The notes: generated by a model not told the origin, from the sequence alone. DNA of 64,000 nt from Nocardia amamiensis (GCF_015477605.1 NZ_JADLQX010000011.1:124001-188000), one strand, 5' to 3'; shown: positions 1-8,576, counted from the stretch's first letter. Numbers and translations are program-made.

Positions 1-2
1 GG

Positions 3-644
3 GCTGTGACGGTACTCCCGGCGGTGCGCGGCATGTCCGCCATGACCGAAACCTTTGCCAGGGAGGCCCGTACGGCACGAACCGAAGCGGCAGCCCTGGC
101 GTCTGAAGTCGTGCAGTACCGGGCATGGCTGGAACACGCGATCGGAGCCGATACCGCCGCACGGGCCACCATGAGGACGGCGATAGACCTGGCGGAAGAA
201 TCCCGCGACCCCGACCGGCTGGTGCACGCCCTGGGCTTCACGGGTTACGTGACTGTGAGTACGGGAGATTACGGCAGGGTCATCGCCCTGTCGGATGCCG
301 CGCTGGCGGTGCGGGGCGCGCACCCCACCCTGGTGGCCTACGGGCGAATGCGACGTGCCGAGCTGCTGGCCGCGCGGGGGGAGTCACGGCAGGCGGGCAG
401 CGCGCTGGCGGCAGCGGAGCCGGAGGCGGCGAACGATCCGCCGCAGTCGATGTACTGGTGGACCCCTGGGTTCGCGGCGGTGCAGCGTGCCGGCGTCCTG
501 GCGCTGCTGGGCCAGACGGCCGACGCGGTTCGAGAAGCGACGCAAGGAGTGGCCGCGATGCCCTCCGAGCACCGGGGAACCGCGTGGCTGGCCTCAGCGC
601 TACGCCGCGTCGACCCGGACATGAGCGCGGACGGCTCCGAGTGA
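3..644 (+). CDS. C-terminal part of a TPR-type regulatory protein (5' truncated)
   Basis: The reading frame is open to the left edge of the window, so this is probably the C-terminal part of a longer gene. About 200 Ala/Glu/Arg-rich residues form helical hairpins with TPR-like spacing (for example around ALGFTGYVTVSTGDYGRVI and SRQAGSALAAAEPEA). In actinobacteria such C-termini usually follow an N-terminal Cro/C1-type HTH, and the DUF397 gene 78 bp downstream fits, because DUF397 proteins normally sit next to an HTH regulator. The HTH itself is outside the window, so the DNA-binding role is inference. A GTG at 6 could act as a start but has no visible ribosome binding site. Confidence 0.5.
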   Translation, partial: AVTVLPAVRGMSAMTETFAREARTARTEAAALASEVVQYRAWLEHAIGADTAARATMRTAIDLAEESRDPDRLVHALGFTGYVTVSTGDYGRVIALSDAALAVRGAHPTLVAYGRMRRAELLAARGESRQAGSALAAAEPEAANDPPQSMYWWTPGFAAVQRAGVLALLGQTADAVREATQGVAAMPSEHRGTAWLASALRRVDPDMSADGSE

Positions 645-721
645 GCGGCAGACACCACCGATACTTCGCCAGTGCGTTCGACCACGGGGCGAAGGTTGCT
701 CATAGGAGCGTAGTAACAACC

Positions 722-913
722 ATGGATAGCCTCGAATGGCGGGTGTCGAGCTTCACCGACAACGAGACGTGCGTCGAAGTAGCCGGTACGTCGGATACGG
801 TCTACGTCCGCAACTCCAACGCGCGCGAGGCCGGAACCGTGGCGTTCACGCGAGCGGAGTTCTCAGCCTGGCTGAAGGGCTGCAAGGCCGGAGAGTTCGA
901 CGACTTGGCCTGA
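722..913 (+). CDS. DUF397 domain protein
   Basis: A 63-residue protein that is essentially one DUF397 domain: an early W-R-V-S-S-F segment (where DUF397 proteins usually have W-R-K-S-S-x-S), then C-V-E-V-A, a V-Y-V-R-N-S-N strand and a C-terminal F-T-R-A-E-F-S-A-W helix. DUF397 proteins are small cytoplasmic partners encoded next to HTH regulators in actinobacteria, in some cases acting with them in an antitoxin-like or developmental role. The upstream TPR gene on the same strand is the likely partner. ATG 722 is chosen because the domain starts there; the longer in-frame extension upstream is low complexity and overlaps the neighbour. Function of this copy is unknown. Confidence 0.8.
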   Translation: MDSLEWRVSSFTDNETCVEVAGTSDTVYVRNSNAREAGTVAFTRAEFSAWLKGCKAGEFDDLA

Positions 914-945
914 CCCCTGCGGGCCGATCCCGTTCTGCGAACGGT

Positions 946-2214
946 CTACCGGCCGAGTGCTACAGAGGCGACATTCGCTGTCGTGCAGCCACTTTCGGCC
1001 GGAATTCCGGCGAATCGATCACGCAACCAGGCGACCACACTGCGCTCGGCGAGCGTGTTCAGCGTCAGATGTTCGCTCATGTGGTCGCGGATGTAGGTGA
1101 CCCGGGCGGCGGGGTCCTGGCAGTAGGCGGCGGCGAGATCGTCGGCCGGGCCGATGGGTACGAGCCAGTCGGCGGCCGCGTGGTAGAGGTAGACCGGGGC
1201 GTCTGGGACCGACTTGCCCATCCTGGTGCGCGCGAATACGTCCCGCATGATCGGCGTGTGCAGCAGCCCGCCGTGCACCAGGTTGTCGATGTCGAGAAAT
1301 GGGTCCGTGATGGCCTGTTTCAGCACGCACATCCGGTCCTTCGCCGCGAGCAGCTCGCGGCCGCGCGGCGTGGCGTTCGCGTGCAGGAAGGCGTCCAGCT
1401 CCGGTTCCTCGCGGGCGAGCCCGATGATCGCGGCCGCGACCAGACCGGCGCCGGGCCCCTTGTTCGCCTCCCACGACAGGATCTCGAGATCGACATCGGT
1501 GCCGCCGGAGACGACGCCGACGAGATTCAGCTCCGGCGCGTAGACCGCGCGCAGTTCCGCTCCGTGCAGGGTGGGGATCGAGCCGCCGGAATAGCCCCAC
1601 ATCGCCACCTCGGTGTCCGCCCCCGGCAGCTCCAGCGGACCGAAACGCTGCGCGGCGCGAATGCCGTCCAAGGCGATCCGCGCGGCCAGCGGACCATGGG
1701 CGAACGCCGCGTTCGGCCCCTGATGGTCGGGCACCACGACGCTCCACCCCTGCGCCAGCAACGCCGCCGCGCCGCGCAGTGGATCGATCTGGCCGTCCAG
1801 CAACCCCGCCTGCACCGAGCGGCGCACCGTATACGACGGCGCGCAGAAGAGCCCGGTGGAGTCCTCGGCGGGATGCAGCGACACCAGCTTCCCATTTGCC
1901 GCGCGCGGTTTCAGCAATGTCGCGACCGCGGCGATCGGCTGGTCGGCGCTGTCGTTGGACCGGTAGGACACCTGCCACACCTCGGCATCCAGCGATGCGC
2001 CGAGCTGGTTCGCGATCTCGACCGGCCGCGCGGCGAGTATCTCGCCCGGCCGTTTCGACGCGACCGCATCGGCCGGCGGCCGATAGAACGCGTCCTGCTC
2101 CGGCGGCACGGGCTCCACCACCGAACCGTCCGGTGACGCCCCCGACGGCACCGGCATAGCGAGAAGAACCGAAAGCGCCACTCCCACAACCGCACCGCAT
2201 CGTGCGAATCCCAC
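946..2214 (-). CDS. Secreted lipase of the LIP family
   Basis: A 422-residue alpha/beta hydrolase with an N-terminal signal peptide (about residues 1-26, hydrophobic core GVALSVLLAMPVP, then a cleavage-like SGAS). The nucleophile elbow is G-Y-S-G-G (Ser about 209). Asp in YHAAADWLVP (about 349) and His in RDHMSEHLTLN (about 382) are candidates for the rest of the triad. Length and motif order match secretory triacylglycerol lipases. Several cysteines suggest disulfides outside the cell. The GTG start at 2214 has a GGGGAGG site six bases upstream. It probably releases fatty acids from host or environmental lipids. It is the only gene on this strand before the next minus-strand gene at 2343, with its own upstream region. 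Confidence 0.8.
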   Translation of the reverse strand: MGFARCGAVVGVALSVLLAMPVPSGASPDGSVVEPVPPEQDAFYRPPADAVASKRPGEILAARPVEIANQLGASLDAEVWQVSYRSNDSADQPIAAVATLLKPRAANGKLVSLHPAEDSTGLFCAPSYTVRRSVQAGLLDGQIDPLRGAAALLAQGWSVVVPDHQGPNAAFAHGPLAARIALDGIRAAQRFGPLELPGADTEVAMWGYSGGSIPTLHGAELRAVYAPELNLVGVVSGGTDVDLEILSWEANKGPGAGLVAAAIIGLAREEPELDAFLHANATPRGRELLAAKDRMCVLKQAITDPFLDIDNLVHGGLLHTPIMRDVFARTRMGKSVPDAPVYLYHAAADWLVPIGPADDLAAAYCQDPAARVTYIRDHMSEHLTLNTLAERSVVAWLRDRFAGIPAESGCTTANVASVALGR

Positions 2215-2342
2215 CGACGACCTCCCCTGAACCGACCCGACGTGCCCCGCATTCGTCGCCGATCGACCGCTCCGGCAGTGAAATCGTAGCTAATCGCCTG
2301 CCTCCAAGGGTGTAATGCCGATGCCCCGGAAATCGGAGCGGA

Positions 2343-3017
2343 TCAGTTCGGTGCGGCGATCTTGATGATGGTGGCTTTGCCGCCGCTGGTGGCGACGGTG
2401 ACGAACTGCCGGTAGGTGCGGTTGGCCGAGTCGGGGCGCAGTTCGGTGATGACCACGTCGTAGCGCCCGTCGAGCATGGAGGTGATCATGACGCAGTGCT
2501 GGGTGCCGGCGGGCACGGAAGCGATGCCCGCGTCGATCACGGCGACCGGTGGCACAGCGGCGTCCGAGGCCGTCAACGCTCGGGCGACCGCGCCCGAGCG
2601 GGTCACGTAATACGCGTGCTGGAAAGCCAGGATCACGTCCGGACCCGAGTCGACCGAACCGGTGCCGTTGCCGCGCACCAGCTGATCGCCACGGATCGGC
2701 TCACAGCCGGGGCCGCCGCCGAGCACCGGGTCGGCGACGGTGGCCGATTGCCGTGGCGCGGACGCCGCGTCCGTGTACACCAGCACCAGCGCCGCGGCGG
2801 CGAGCGAGGCGGCCATCCCGACGCCGCCGACCAGCCAGACACGGCGTGGTCCGCGCCGGGCCCGGCGCCGATCGCGGGGCACCCGGCGCGGCTCACGGAC
2901 GGCGCGGTGCGACGGACCCTGCGGCGCGATCATCCCGGGCCATACGGGCACGCGCTGCGGCCGTGCCCGGCCCGGGCGGGCGGGCAGACCGCCCGGCTCG
3001 GACGTGTTCGACGACAT
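2343..3017 (-). CDS. Single-pass membrane protein, paralogue of the protein at 47007-47999
   Basis: A 224-residue protein with a Pro/Arg-rich cytoplasmic tail (about 1-65), one membrane span (WLVGGVGMAASLAAAALVLV) and an extracytoplasmic domain of about 125 residues. That domain aligns by eye with the last part of the protein at 47007-47999: both have a PD-x-I-L-A-F-x-x-A-Y-Y block, then R-S-G, D-A-A-V, and a V-P-A-G-T-x-x-C-V-x-I-T block, plus an upstream Cys. It may belong to a Nocardia-restricted family (DUF8176 comes to mind, unverified). The ATG at 3017 follows GGGGGTG; an upstream extension in the same frame is out of character. Function unknown; the paralogue lies in a type VII secretion-associated cluster, so an envelope role is possible. 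Confidence 0.7.
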   Translation of the reverse strand: MSSNTSEPGGLPARPGRARPQRVPVWPGMIAPQGPSHRAVREPRRVPRDRRRARRGPRRVWLVGGVGMAASLAAAALVLVYTDAASAPRQSATVADPVLGGGPGCEPIRGDQLVRGNGTGSVDSGPDVILAFQHAYYVTRSGAVARALTASDAAVPPVAVIDAGIASVPAGTQHCVMITSMLDGRYDVVITELRPDSANRTYRQFVTVATSGGKATIIKIAAPN

Positions 3018-3228
3018 GATCTCGCCGCACCCCCTTTTACCGGCGCCTACTCGGCCACCGTGGGTTCCCTCTGAATGCCGTTGGGCAGTAACAACATTGC
3101 ATATTCGGGCGGATTCTGTCGGTCGAATGGTCAACAGGCAAGACCGCTGCGTCGCCGGAGGTTGCTCGCGACGGTGGCGACCAGCCCGCCGAGTTATCCA
3201 CCCGCAAAGCATCGGCCCAGCGGATGTA

Positions 3229-3252
3229 TAGTTGCCATAAGCAACTAGTTGT
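3229..3252. promoter_or_regulatory. Palindromic operator upstream of the MarR gene
   Basis: TAGTTGC (3229-3235) and GCAACTA (3241-3247) are perfect 7-bp arms around CCATA. They overlap a second palindrome, CAACTAGTTG (3242-3251). A looser TAGTT/AACTA pair follows to about 3266. Position and symmetry fit an autoregulatory MarR operator covering the promoter of the downstream gene. Binding is inferred. Confidence 0.6.
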
Positions 3253-3296
3253 CCTTGCTAACTAATCTGTGGTTTGCAACATCCGAGGTGAGTGCC

Positions 3297-3872
3297 ATGT
3301 CCGCTACCGGCCCTGACGGCGCCTCGCCGGCGCTCGGCTCCGTCATGCGCGATGCGCGCTGTGTTGATGGTTCGCTCGCTGCGCTCGCTCACGAACGCAC
3401 CGTCACGGCGGCCGAGCTCGCCGCCGCCGACGAGCTCGGCAAGCAGCTCGTGCGGTTCATGCGAGCGGTCAACCGGGCGAAGTCGCGGCTGGCCAAGCCG
3501 GGCCCGGACGGGCTGGAACGGCTGGCCTACTCCGTGCTGTTCTGCCTGGTCCACGAGGGACCGCAGCGCGCGGGCAGGATCGCCGAACTGCTGCACGCCG
3601 AAGCCTCCACTATCAGCAGACAGACCAGATCGCTGGTGGCGCACGGCCTGGTGGAGCGCCGGGCCGATCCGGTCGACGGCCGCGCGTGCGTACTGGCGGC
3701 CACCGCCGAGGGCGTGCGCGTCTTCGAGGAGAACCGCGCGCTGCGCAACCGGTGGCTGGCCGACATCCTGGCCGACTGGTCCGCACGGGACCGGGACACC
3801 TTGACCGGTCTGCTCGACCGGCTCAACGCAGGGATCGAGACAACTCCCCGGCAGCCATCCGATTCGAAATAG
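3297..3872 (+). CDS. MarR-family transcriptional regulator
   Basis: A 191-residue winged-helix regulator. Dimerisation helices flank a central HTH/wing: GRIAELLHAEASTISRQ is the HTH and VERRADPVDGRAC the wing with the MarR D-x-R signature. The MFS exporter follows 9 bp downstream, so this is very likely an efflux operon repressed by its own MarR protein and induced by a small hydrophobic or phenolic ligand. ATG 3297 is preferred over an upstream start at 3249 because the latter lies at the edge of the operator palindromes and adds 16 atypical residues. The ligand cannot be predicted. Confidence 0.85.
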   Translation: MSATGPDGASPALGSVMRDARCVDGSLAALAHERTVTAAELAAADELGKQLVRFMRAVNRAKSRLAKPGPDGLERLAYSVLFCLVHEGPQRAGRIAELLHAEASTISRQTRSLVAHGLVERRADPVDGRACVLAATAEGVRVFEENRALRNRWLADILADWSARDRDTLTGLLDRLNAGIETTPRQPSDSK

Positions 3873-3881
3873 GGCTCTTTC

Positions 3882-6446
3882 ATGACGAATTCCACCACCC
3901 GGGCTCCACGGGACCTGGACACGGCCACGGCACTGTCGCACCGGCAGATCCTGACCATCCTGTCCGGCCTGATGCTCGGCATGTTCCTGGCCGCGCTCGA
4001 CCAGAACATCGTCAGCGTCGCGATCGTGAAGATCGCCAACAGCCTGCACGGTTTCGACGAACAGGCCTGGGCGACCACGGCGTATCTGATCACCGCGACG
4101 ATCACCACACCGCTGTACGGCAAACTGGCCGACATCTATGGCCGCAAGCCGTTCTATCTGGTGGCGATCGGATTGTTCGTCATCGGTTCGGTGGCATGCA
4201 CCTTCGCCACCTCGATGTACCAGCTCGCCGGGTTCCGCGCCTTCCAGGGCCTCGGTGCGGGCGGGCTGATGTCGCTGGCGTTCACCATCATCGGCGACAT
4301 CGTCCCCGTACGGGAACGGGTGCGCTACCAGGGCTATTTCATGATGGTCTTCGGCTCGGCCACCGTACTCGGCCCGGTGCTCGGCGGATTCTTCTCCGAC
4401 TACCGAGAACTCGGCGGCATCGAAGGCTGGCGCTGGGTGTTCCTGGTGAACGTCCCGGTCGGCGTGCTCGCCATGCTCGTGGTGGCCAAAGTGCTCAACA
4501 CGCCGCACCAGCGCCAGAAGCACCGCGTCGACTGGTTCGGGGCGCTGGCGCTGACGGTCTTCGTCGTGCCGCTGCTGATCGTCGCCGAGCAGGGCCGCCA
4601 TTGGGGATGGAGCTCGGAGCGTGCGCTGATCTGCTACGGCGTCGGCGCGGTCGGCTTCCTGCTGTTCGTCCTGGTCGAGTTCCTGATGAAGGACGCGGCG
4701 CTGATCCCATTGCGACTGTTCCGGAATTCGACCTTCAGCGTCACCATCCTGGGTGGGTTCATCGTCGGCGTGGCGATGTTCGGCGCGATCACCATGGTCC
4801 CGCAGTACTTCCAGGTGGTGCGCGGCTACTCGCCGACGAAGGCCGGGCTGCTGATGCTGCCGCTGGTGCTCGGCATCACCATCGGCTCGCAGGTGGCCGG
4901 GCGGATCACCAAGCGGACCGGTCGCTACAAGATCCTGCCGGTGACCGGCACGTTCATCGTTGCGCTCGGCGCGACGCTGTACGCCCAGGTGCATTACGAC
5001 AGCACGCTGTGGCAGCCGCTGGTGTACGGCGGCGTGATCGGCCTCGGGCTCGGCTGCTGCATGCAAACGTTGATCATCGCCGCGCAGAACGCCGGACCAC
5101 GCTCGGACATGGGCGTTTCCACCGCGTCGGCCACCTTCTTCCGGCAGATGGGCGGCACCCTCGGCGTCGCGGTGTTCCTGACGATCCTGTTCAACCTGTT
5201 GCCGCACCGGATCACCGACGCGTTCGGCGGCGTGCTGCCGCCCGTGTTCGGCCCCGAGCAGCTCAGCGGCATGCAGTCCAACACCAGCGGCATCGCGGCC
5301 CTGCCCGACGAGCTGAGGATACCGATCCTCACCGGGTTCACCGACTCCATGCACGGCGTGTTCTACGCGGCGGCCGGCGTGGCGCTGCTGGCCTGCGTGG
5401 TGCTGATGTTCATGAAAGAGATTCCGCTGCAAGACAATCCGGTCCCGGCGGCGGCACCGGGCGGTGAGCCGCAGGACGCCGAGTCGCAGTGGGACGCGGA
5501 TCAGGTCTGGGAGGGCGCCGCGCAAGCGCTGTCGGAGCCGGCGCCGGTGCTCGCCGGGGCGGGCAAGCACGCGTCGGGCGATCCCGCGGGCAACGGCGCG
5601 CGGCACGTCGAGCTGCGCGCGAGCTTCGACGCGGCCGACGGCGCGGAGCACGAAGGCCGTTTTCTCAGCGGTTATGTCCACCGCGAAGACGGGCGCCCGG
5701 TGCCCTCCGCCGCTGTGACCCTGATCGACCAGCGCGGACGTCAGGCCGGGCGGGCAACCGGGGGCTCCGACGGCGGTTACATCGTCGCAGCGGCCGCTGC
5801 GGGCGATTATGTGCTGATCGCGTCGGCCGTCGGCCATCAACCAGCTGCGGTCAACGTCACCGTCGGGGACCAGCCCCGCCAGGTCGACATCACGCTGCTC
5901 GGCTCCGGGGAGGTCTCGGGCGTGGTCCGGTCGCGCACCCGCGGCGAGCCGCTGCCCGGCGCGACCGTCACGCTGACCGATCCGGACGGAGAGGTCGTCG
6001 CCTCTGCCACCGCCGCCTCCGATGGCGCTTACCTGTGTCATGGCGTTGTCCCAGGCACCTACACCCTGGTGGCGATCGCCGAACACATGCGTCCGAGCGC
6101 GACCACGCTGACGGTGCCGGACAGCAGGCCCCTGCACCATGACATCGACCTCGCGCCGATGGCGGTGCTGGCCGGGACGGCGTGGTCGGACGGCGGCCGC
6201 GCGGTCTCGGATGTCCAGATCAGCGTGCTCGACGCGGCGGGCGTGCTCATCGCGACGACGCACACCGACGAGACCGGCCGCTACCTGGTCAGCGACCTGC
6301 CCGAGGGCGATTACACGATCGTTGCGCGCGGCTATCCGCCGGTGACCAGCCGGGTCACGGTGTGCGGCGGCGAGGCGGCGCACGATGTTCGGCTCAGTTA
6401 TGAGGTCGAGGACCAAGCGGCCGGGAAGGTTTTGCCCGAGCACTGA
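3882..6446 (+). CDS. DHA2-type MFS drug exporter with three C-terminal carboxypeptidase-regulatory-like repeats
   Basis: An 854-residue fusion. Residues 1 to about 530 form a 14-span EmrB/QacA-like proton antiporter: LDQNIVSVA in helix 1, motif A GKLADIYGRKP, and a motif-C-like GSATVLGPVLGG in helix 5. Residues from about 597 to the end hold three beta-sandwich repeats of about 80 residues (starts near LSGYVHREDG, VSGVVRSRTR, LAGTAWSDGG). Each has a P-x-x-x-A/V-x-V-T-L strand and a D-G-x-Y-x-x-x-x-x-x-x-G-x-Y hallmark of carboxypeptidase regulatory-like domains. A roughly 60-residue acidic, Ala-rich linker joins the parts. It follows the MarR gene by 9 bp and is probably co-transcribed. MFS exporters usually have cytoplasmic C-termini while these repeats are usually extracellular, so topology is puzzling. 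Confidence 0.9.
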   Translation: MTNSTTRAPRDLDTATALSHRQILTILSGLMLGMFLAALDQNIVSVAIVKIANSLHGFDEQAWATTAYLITATITTPLYGKLADIYGRKPFYLVAIGLFVIGSVACTFATSMYQLAGFRAFQGLGAGGLMSLAFTIIGDIVPVRERVRYQGYFMMVFGSATVLGPVLGGFFSDYRELGGIEGWRWVFLVNVPVGVLAMLVVAKVLNTPHQRQKHRVDWFGALALTVFVVPLLIVAEQGRHWGWSSERALICYGVGAVGFLLFVLVEFLMKDAALIPLRLFRNSTFSVTILGGFIVGVAMFGAITMVPQYFQVVRGYSPTKAGLLMLPLVLGITIGSQVAGRITKRTGRYKILPVTGTFIVALGATLYAQVHYDSTLWQPLVYGGVIGLGLGCCMQTLIIAAQNAGPRSDMGVSTASATFFRQMGGTLGVAVFLTILFNLLPHRITDAFGGVLPPVFGPEQLSGMQSNTSGIAALPDELRIPILTGFTDSMHGVFYAAAGVALLACVVLMFMKEIPLQDNPVPAAAPGGEPQDAESQWDADQVWEGAAQALSEPAPVLAGAGKHASGDPAGNGARHVELRASFDAADGAEHEGRFLSGYVHREDGRPVPSAAVTLIDQRGRQAGRATGGSDGGYIVAAAAAGDYVLIASAVGHQPAAVNVTVGDQPRQVDITLLGSGEVSGVVRSRTRGEPLPGATVTLTDPDGEVVASATAASDGAYLCHGVVPGTYTLVAIAEHMRPSATTLTVPDSRPLHHDIDLAPMAVLAGTAWSDGGRAVSDVQISVLDAAGVLIATTHTDETGRYLVSDLPEGDYTIVARGYPPVTSRVTVCGGEAAHDVRLSYEVEDQAAGKVLPEH

Positions 6447-6478
6447 CTCGCGGTCGCCGCGCGGGACGCGGAGGTACC

Positions 6479-6661
6479 GTGAACGAACCATCCTCTCGGC
6501 GTTCGGAGGCGTGGACCGGTGGAGCAGACATGATCACGACGAGCGCGGCACATTGCCACGTGGACCGTGACGCGGGCGTCGGCGAGAACTACGTGCAGGC
6601 CTCGGTTGCGCGTGTCGGCCTCGCCCGGAAGATCTATCGCTCGGACCGCGCGCGCTTGTAA
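6479..6661 (+). CDS. Possible small ORF (60 residues)
   Basis: A GTG-initiated frame preceded by a good GGAGG site five bases upstream, 32 bp after the MFS gene. The product has no recognisable domain, and its end overlaps the 3' end of the convergent crotonase gene by 28 bp. Codon usage is only partly GC3-biased. It may be a real tail gene of the MarR-MFS operon or chance; low confidence. Confidence 0.25.
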   Translation: MNEPSSRRSEAWTGGADMITTSAAHCHVDRDAGVGENYVQASVARVGLARKIYRSDRARL

Positions 6662-7647
6662 TCGCCGAACGGCTCGTCACGCTCGCGGACCGCCTCGCGG
6701 AAACCAACGGTGAAAGCACGGTTCGTGAAGGCATAACCCTCCCTGGTGTGGCGGGCGATGCCGTCGAAGACGGTGCTGATCATGCCGGAATTGGCGACGC
6801 CCTGCGCGTACAGCGCCGAGTTGAGCGCCAGCTTGGCCATCATGAGCTGGTTGACCGGCATGCGCGCGATCCGGGCGACGAATTCCTCGGTGCGCGCGTC
6901 GAGTTCGTCGGCGGGCCAGGATTCGACCGCGAGGCCCCATTCGACGGCCTGTTTGCCGGTGAGGCAGTCACCGGTGAACAGCAGGCGTTTGGCGCGCTGG
7001 TCACCGAGACGATGCGCCCACATGCCCGCGGCCGGGACGCCCCACACGCGGGTGGGCGGATAACCGATCTTGGTGTCGTCGGCGCAGATGATCTGGTCGG
7101 CGAACAGGGCGATGTCGCTGCCACCCGCCACGGCGAAGCCGTGCAGCTTGGCCACGGTCGGCTTGTTCGCCTGCAGCAGGCTGGCGAACCCGCGGTTGAA
7201 CCGGCTCATCATCGCGTAGTCGATCATCGGATCCCAGGTCTGCGCCGGGTCGTGATTGCGGCCCTGCACCACCGGATCGACGACCGTTCCCGCCACGTCG
7301 TCGGGTCCGCCGGTCACCGCGAAACTCTGCTCGGCGAACATGCTCAGGTCGTAACCGCCGCAGAAGCCCTTGCCGCGCCCGGACAGCAGGATCACATGCA
7401 CCCGTGGGTCCAGATCGGCGCGCTCCACCGCGCGCGCCAAATCGAGCGGGGTGTCCGGGGTGATCGCGTTGCCTTTTTCCGGCCTGTTGAACGTGATCCG
7501 CGCAATCCGGCCGTCTCGTTCGTAGGTCAGCGTGCGGTACTCAGCCGCGTTGTCCGGTTCGGGGCGGCCCGCCCACGGCGAGTCCGGGGTCTCGGCCCAG
7601 TTGCGATACCACGCGGCCGCGTCGTCCTGGAGTCCACTGTCGGTCAT
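6634..7647 (-). CDS. Enoyl-CoA hydratase/isomerase family protein
   Basis: A 337-residue crotonase-fold protein, longer than the usual 260 residues because of an N-terminal tail and a long insertion (about 110-150). The oxyanion-hole segments are visible: GRGKGFCGGYDLSMF and LHGFAVAGGSDIALFAD. The region YPPTRVWGVPAAGMWAHRLG corresponds to the catalytic loop, but with Thr-Arg-Val where hydratases have Pro-Glu, so hydration of enoyl-CoA is uncertain; other crotonase reactions are possible. ATG 7647 has a GAAAGGAAAA site and begins MTDSGLQDD; an upstream in-frame extension to 7803 crosses the palindromic operator and the divergent TetR start, so it is rejected. The divergent TetR gene is its likely regulator. 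Confidence 0.85.
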   Translation of the reverse strand: MTDSGLQDDAAAWYRNWAETPDSPWAGRPEPDNAAEYRTLTYERDGRIARITFNRPEKGNAITPDTPLDLARAVERADLDPRVHVILLSGRGKGFCGGYDLSMFAEQSFAVTGGPDDVAGTVVDPVVQGRNHDPAQTWDPMIDYAMMSRFNRGFASLLQANKPTVAKLHGFAVAGGSDIALFADQIICADDTKIGYPPTRVWGVPAAGMWAHRLGDQRAKRLLFTGDCLTGKQAVEWGLAVESWPADELDARTEEFVARIARMPVNQLMMAKLALNSALYAQGVANSGMISTVFDGIARHTREGYAFTNRAFTVGFREAVRERDEPFGDYKRARSER

Positions 7648-7703
7648 CGTTTTCCTTTCGACGTCGGCTGGAACCGGGTATCCGCAGTCTGGCGCACGCG
7701 GCG

Positions 7704-7729
7704 TTTGACAGTCAATACTGACTGTGAAA
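7704..7729. promoter_or_regulatory. 26-bp palindromic operator between crotonase and TetR genes
   Basis: Perfect arms ACAGTCA (7708-7714) and TGACTGT (7719-7725) surround ATAC. The symmetry extends through TTT (7704-7706) and AAA (7727-7729), with one mismatch pair. A TTGACA -35-like hexamer (7705-7710) overlaps the left arm. It lies 28 bp upstream of the TetR start and 57 bp upstream of the crotonase start, as expected for a TetR operator controlling both genes. Confidence 0.7.
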
Positions 7730-7756
7730 TCGTCCTGGGCGACGAAGGGGAGCCCG

Positions 7757-8356
7757 ATGGCCGGACGACGCGAGGAGCAGAAGCGGGCGACTCGCGTCCG
7801 CATTCTCGACGCCGCCGCGGATCTCCTGGCCGAGCGGGGCTACTCCGCGCTGTCCACGCTGTCGGTGCAGCGAGCGGCGGGCGTCAGCCGCGGGGCGCTA
7901 CTCCATCACTTCCCCACTATCGACGCGTTGGTTTCGGGGCTGGTCGGCCATCTGGTCGCACGCAACGAAGCTGCCGTCCGAGAGGTCGCCGATCGACTCG
8001 GCGACGGCTCCGACCCGGTACTGCGCGCCCTGACCGCGTTGTCCGAATCGATGGGGCGCCCTGCGGCACAAGCGGAATTCGAGTTATGGGCGGCCGCGCG
8101 CACCGATCCGTCGCTTGCCGAGGCGTTGCGGGCGGCCGAACGGCAGGCCGGGCGGGATCTCCATCGTGTGGTCGATGCGCTGTTCGGTCCGGAAGTCGCG
8201 GCCCATCCGCGCTATCCGGCCGTCCGGGATCTCACGGTCGCGATACTGCGCGGCACCGCGATGTCCCGGCCACTGCGCTCGACGGAGCGCGCTGCCGCGG
8301 CAACCATCGACCGATGGGCGGAGGCCATCGCCATCCTGCTCAGTCACAGCCCGTAG
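7757..8356 (+). CDS. TetR/AcrR-family transcriptional regulator
   Basis: A 199-residue repressor. The N-terminal HTH spans residues about 10-57: KRATRVRILDAAADLLAERG, then SVQRAAGVSRGALLHHFPT as recognition helix. The C-terminal ligand domain is helical and variable. ATG 7757 is preceded by AAGGGGAG; the earlier ATG at 7724 lies inside the operator palindrome. It is divergent from the crotonase gene and shares a 26-bp operator with it, suggesting that an acyl-CoA or fatty-acid-like ligand relieves repression; that ligand is an inference. Confidence 0.88.
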   Translation: MAGRREEQKRATRVRILDAAADLLAERGYSALSTLSVQRAAGVSRGALLHHFPTIDALVSGLVGHLVARNEAAVREVADRLGDGSDPVLRALTALSESMGRPAAQAEFELWAAARTDPSLAEALRAAERQAGRDLHRVVDALFGPEVAAHPRYPAVRDLTVAILRGTAMSRPLRSTERAAAATIDRWAEAIAILLSHSP

Positions 8357-8576
8357 CAATCGTCTGGCGCAAGCCGAGGTGAACGGGCTGTGATATGCGT
8401 CACATAGTCGGTCGATTGTGCTGTCTGACACAGTCTCGCTATCCTGGCTGCACTTTGAGACCACCGAGTCTCATTGCTGCCTTCGACGGGGCCGGGTCCG
8501 ACCACCGCGCGGCACCGGCGGAGGCCGATTCCTGCCGGGGAGCGCCTGCGGCGCGTGGACTACCAGGAGCGAACGC

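Noticed and set aside
3258..6491. Very long minus-strand ORF (over 1000 codons) antisense to the MarR and MFS genes
   Set aside because: It is an antisense shadow of GC-biased codons: Arg/His/Gln-rich, no domain, while the opposite strand encodes clear MarR and MFS proteins.
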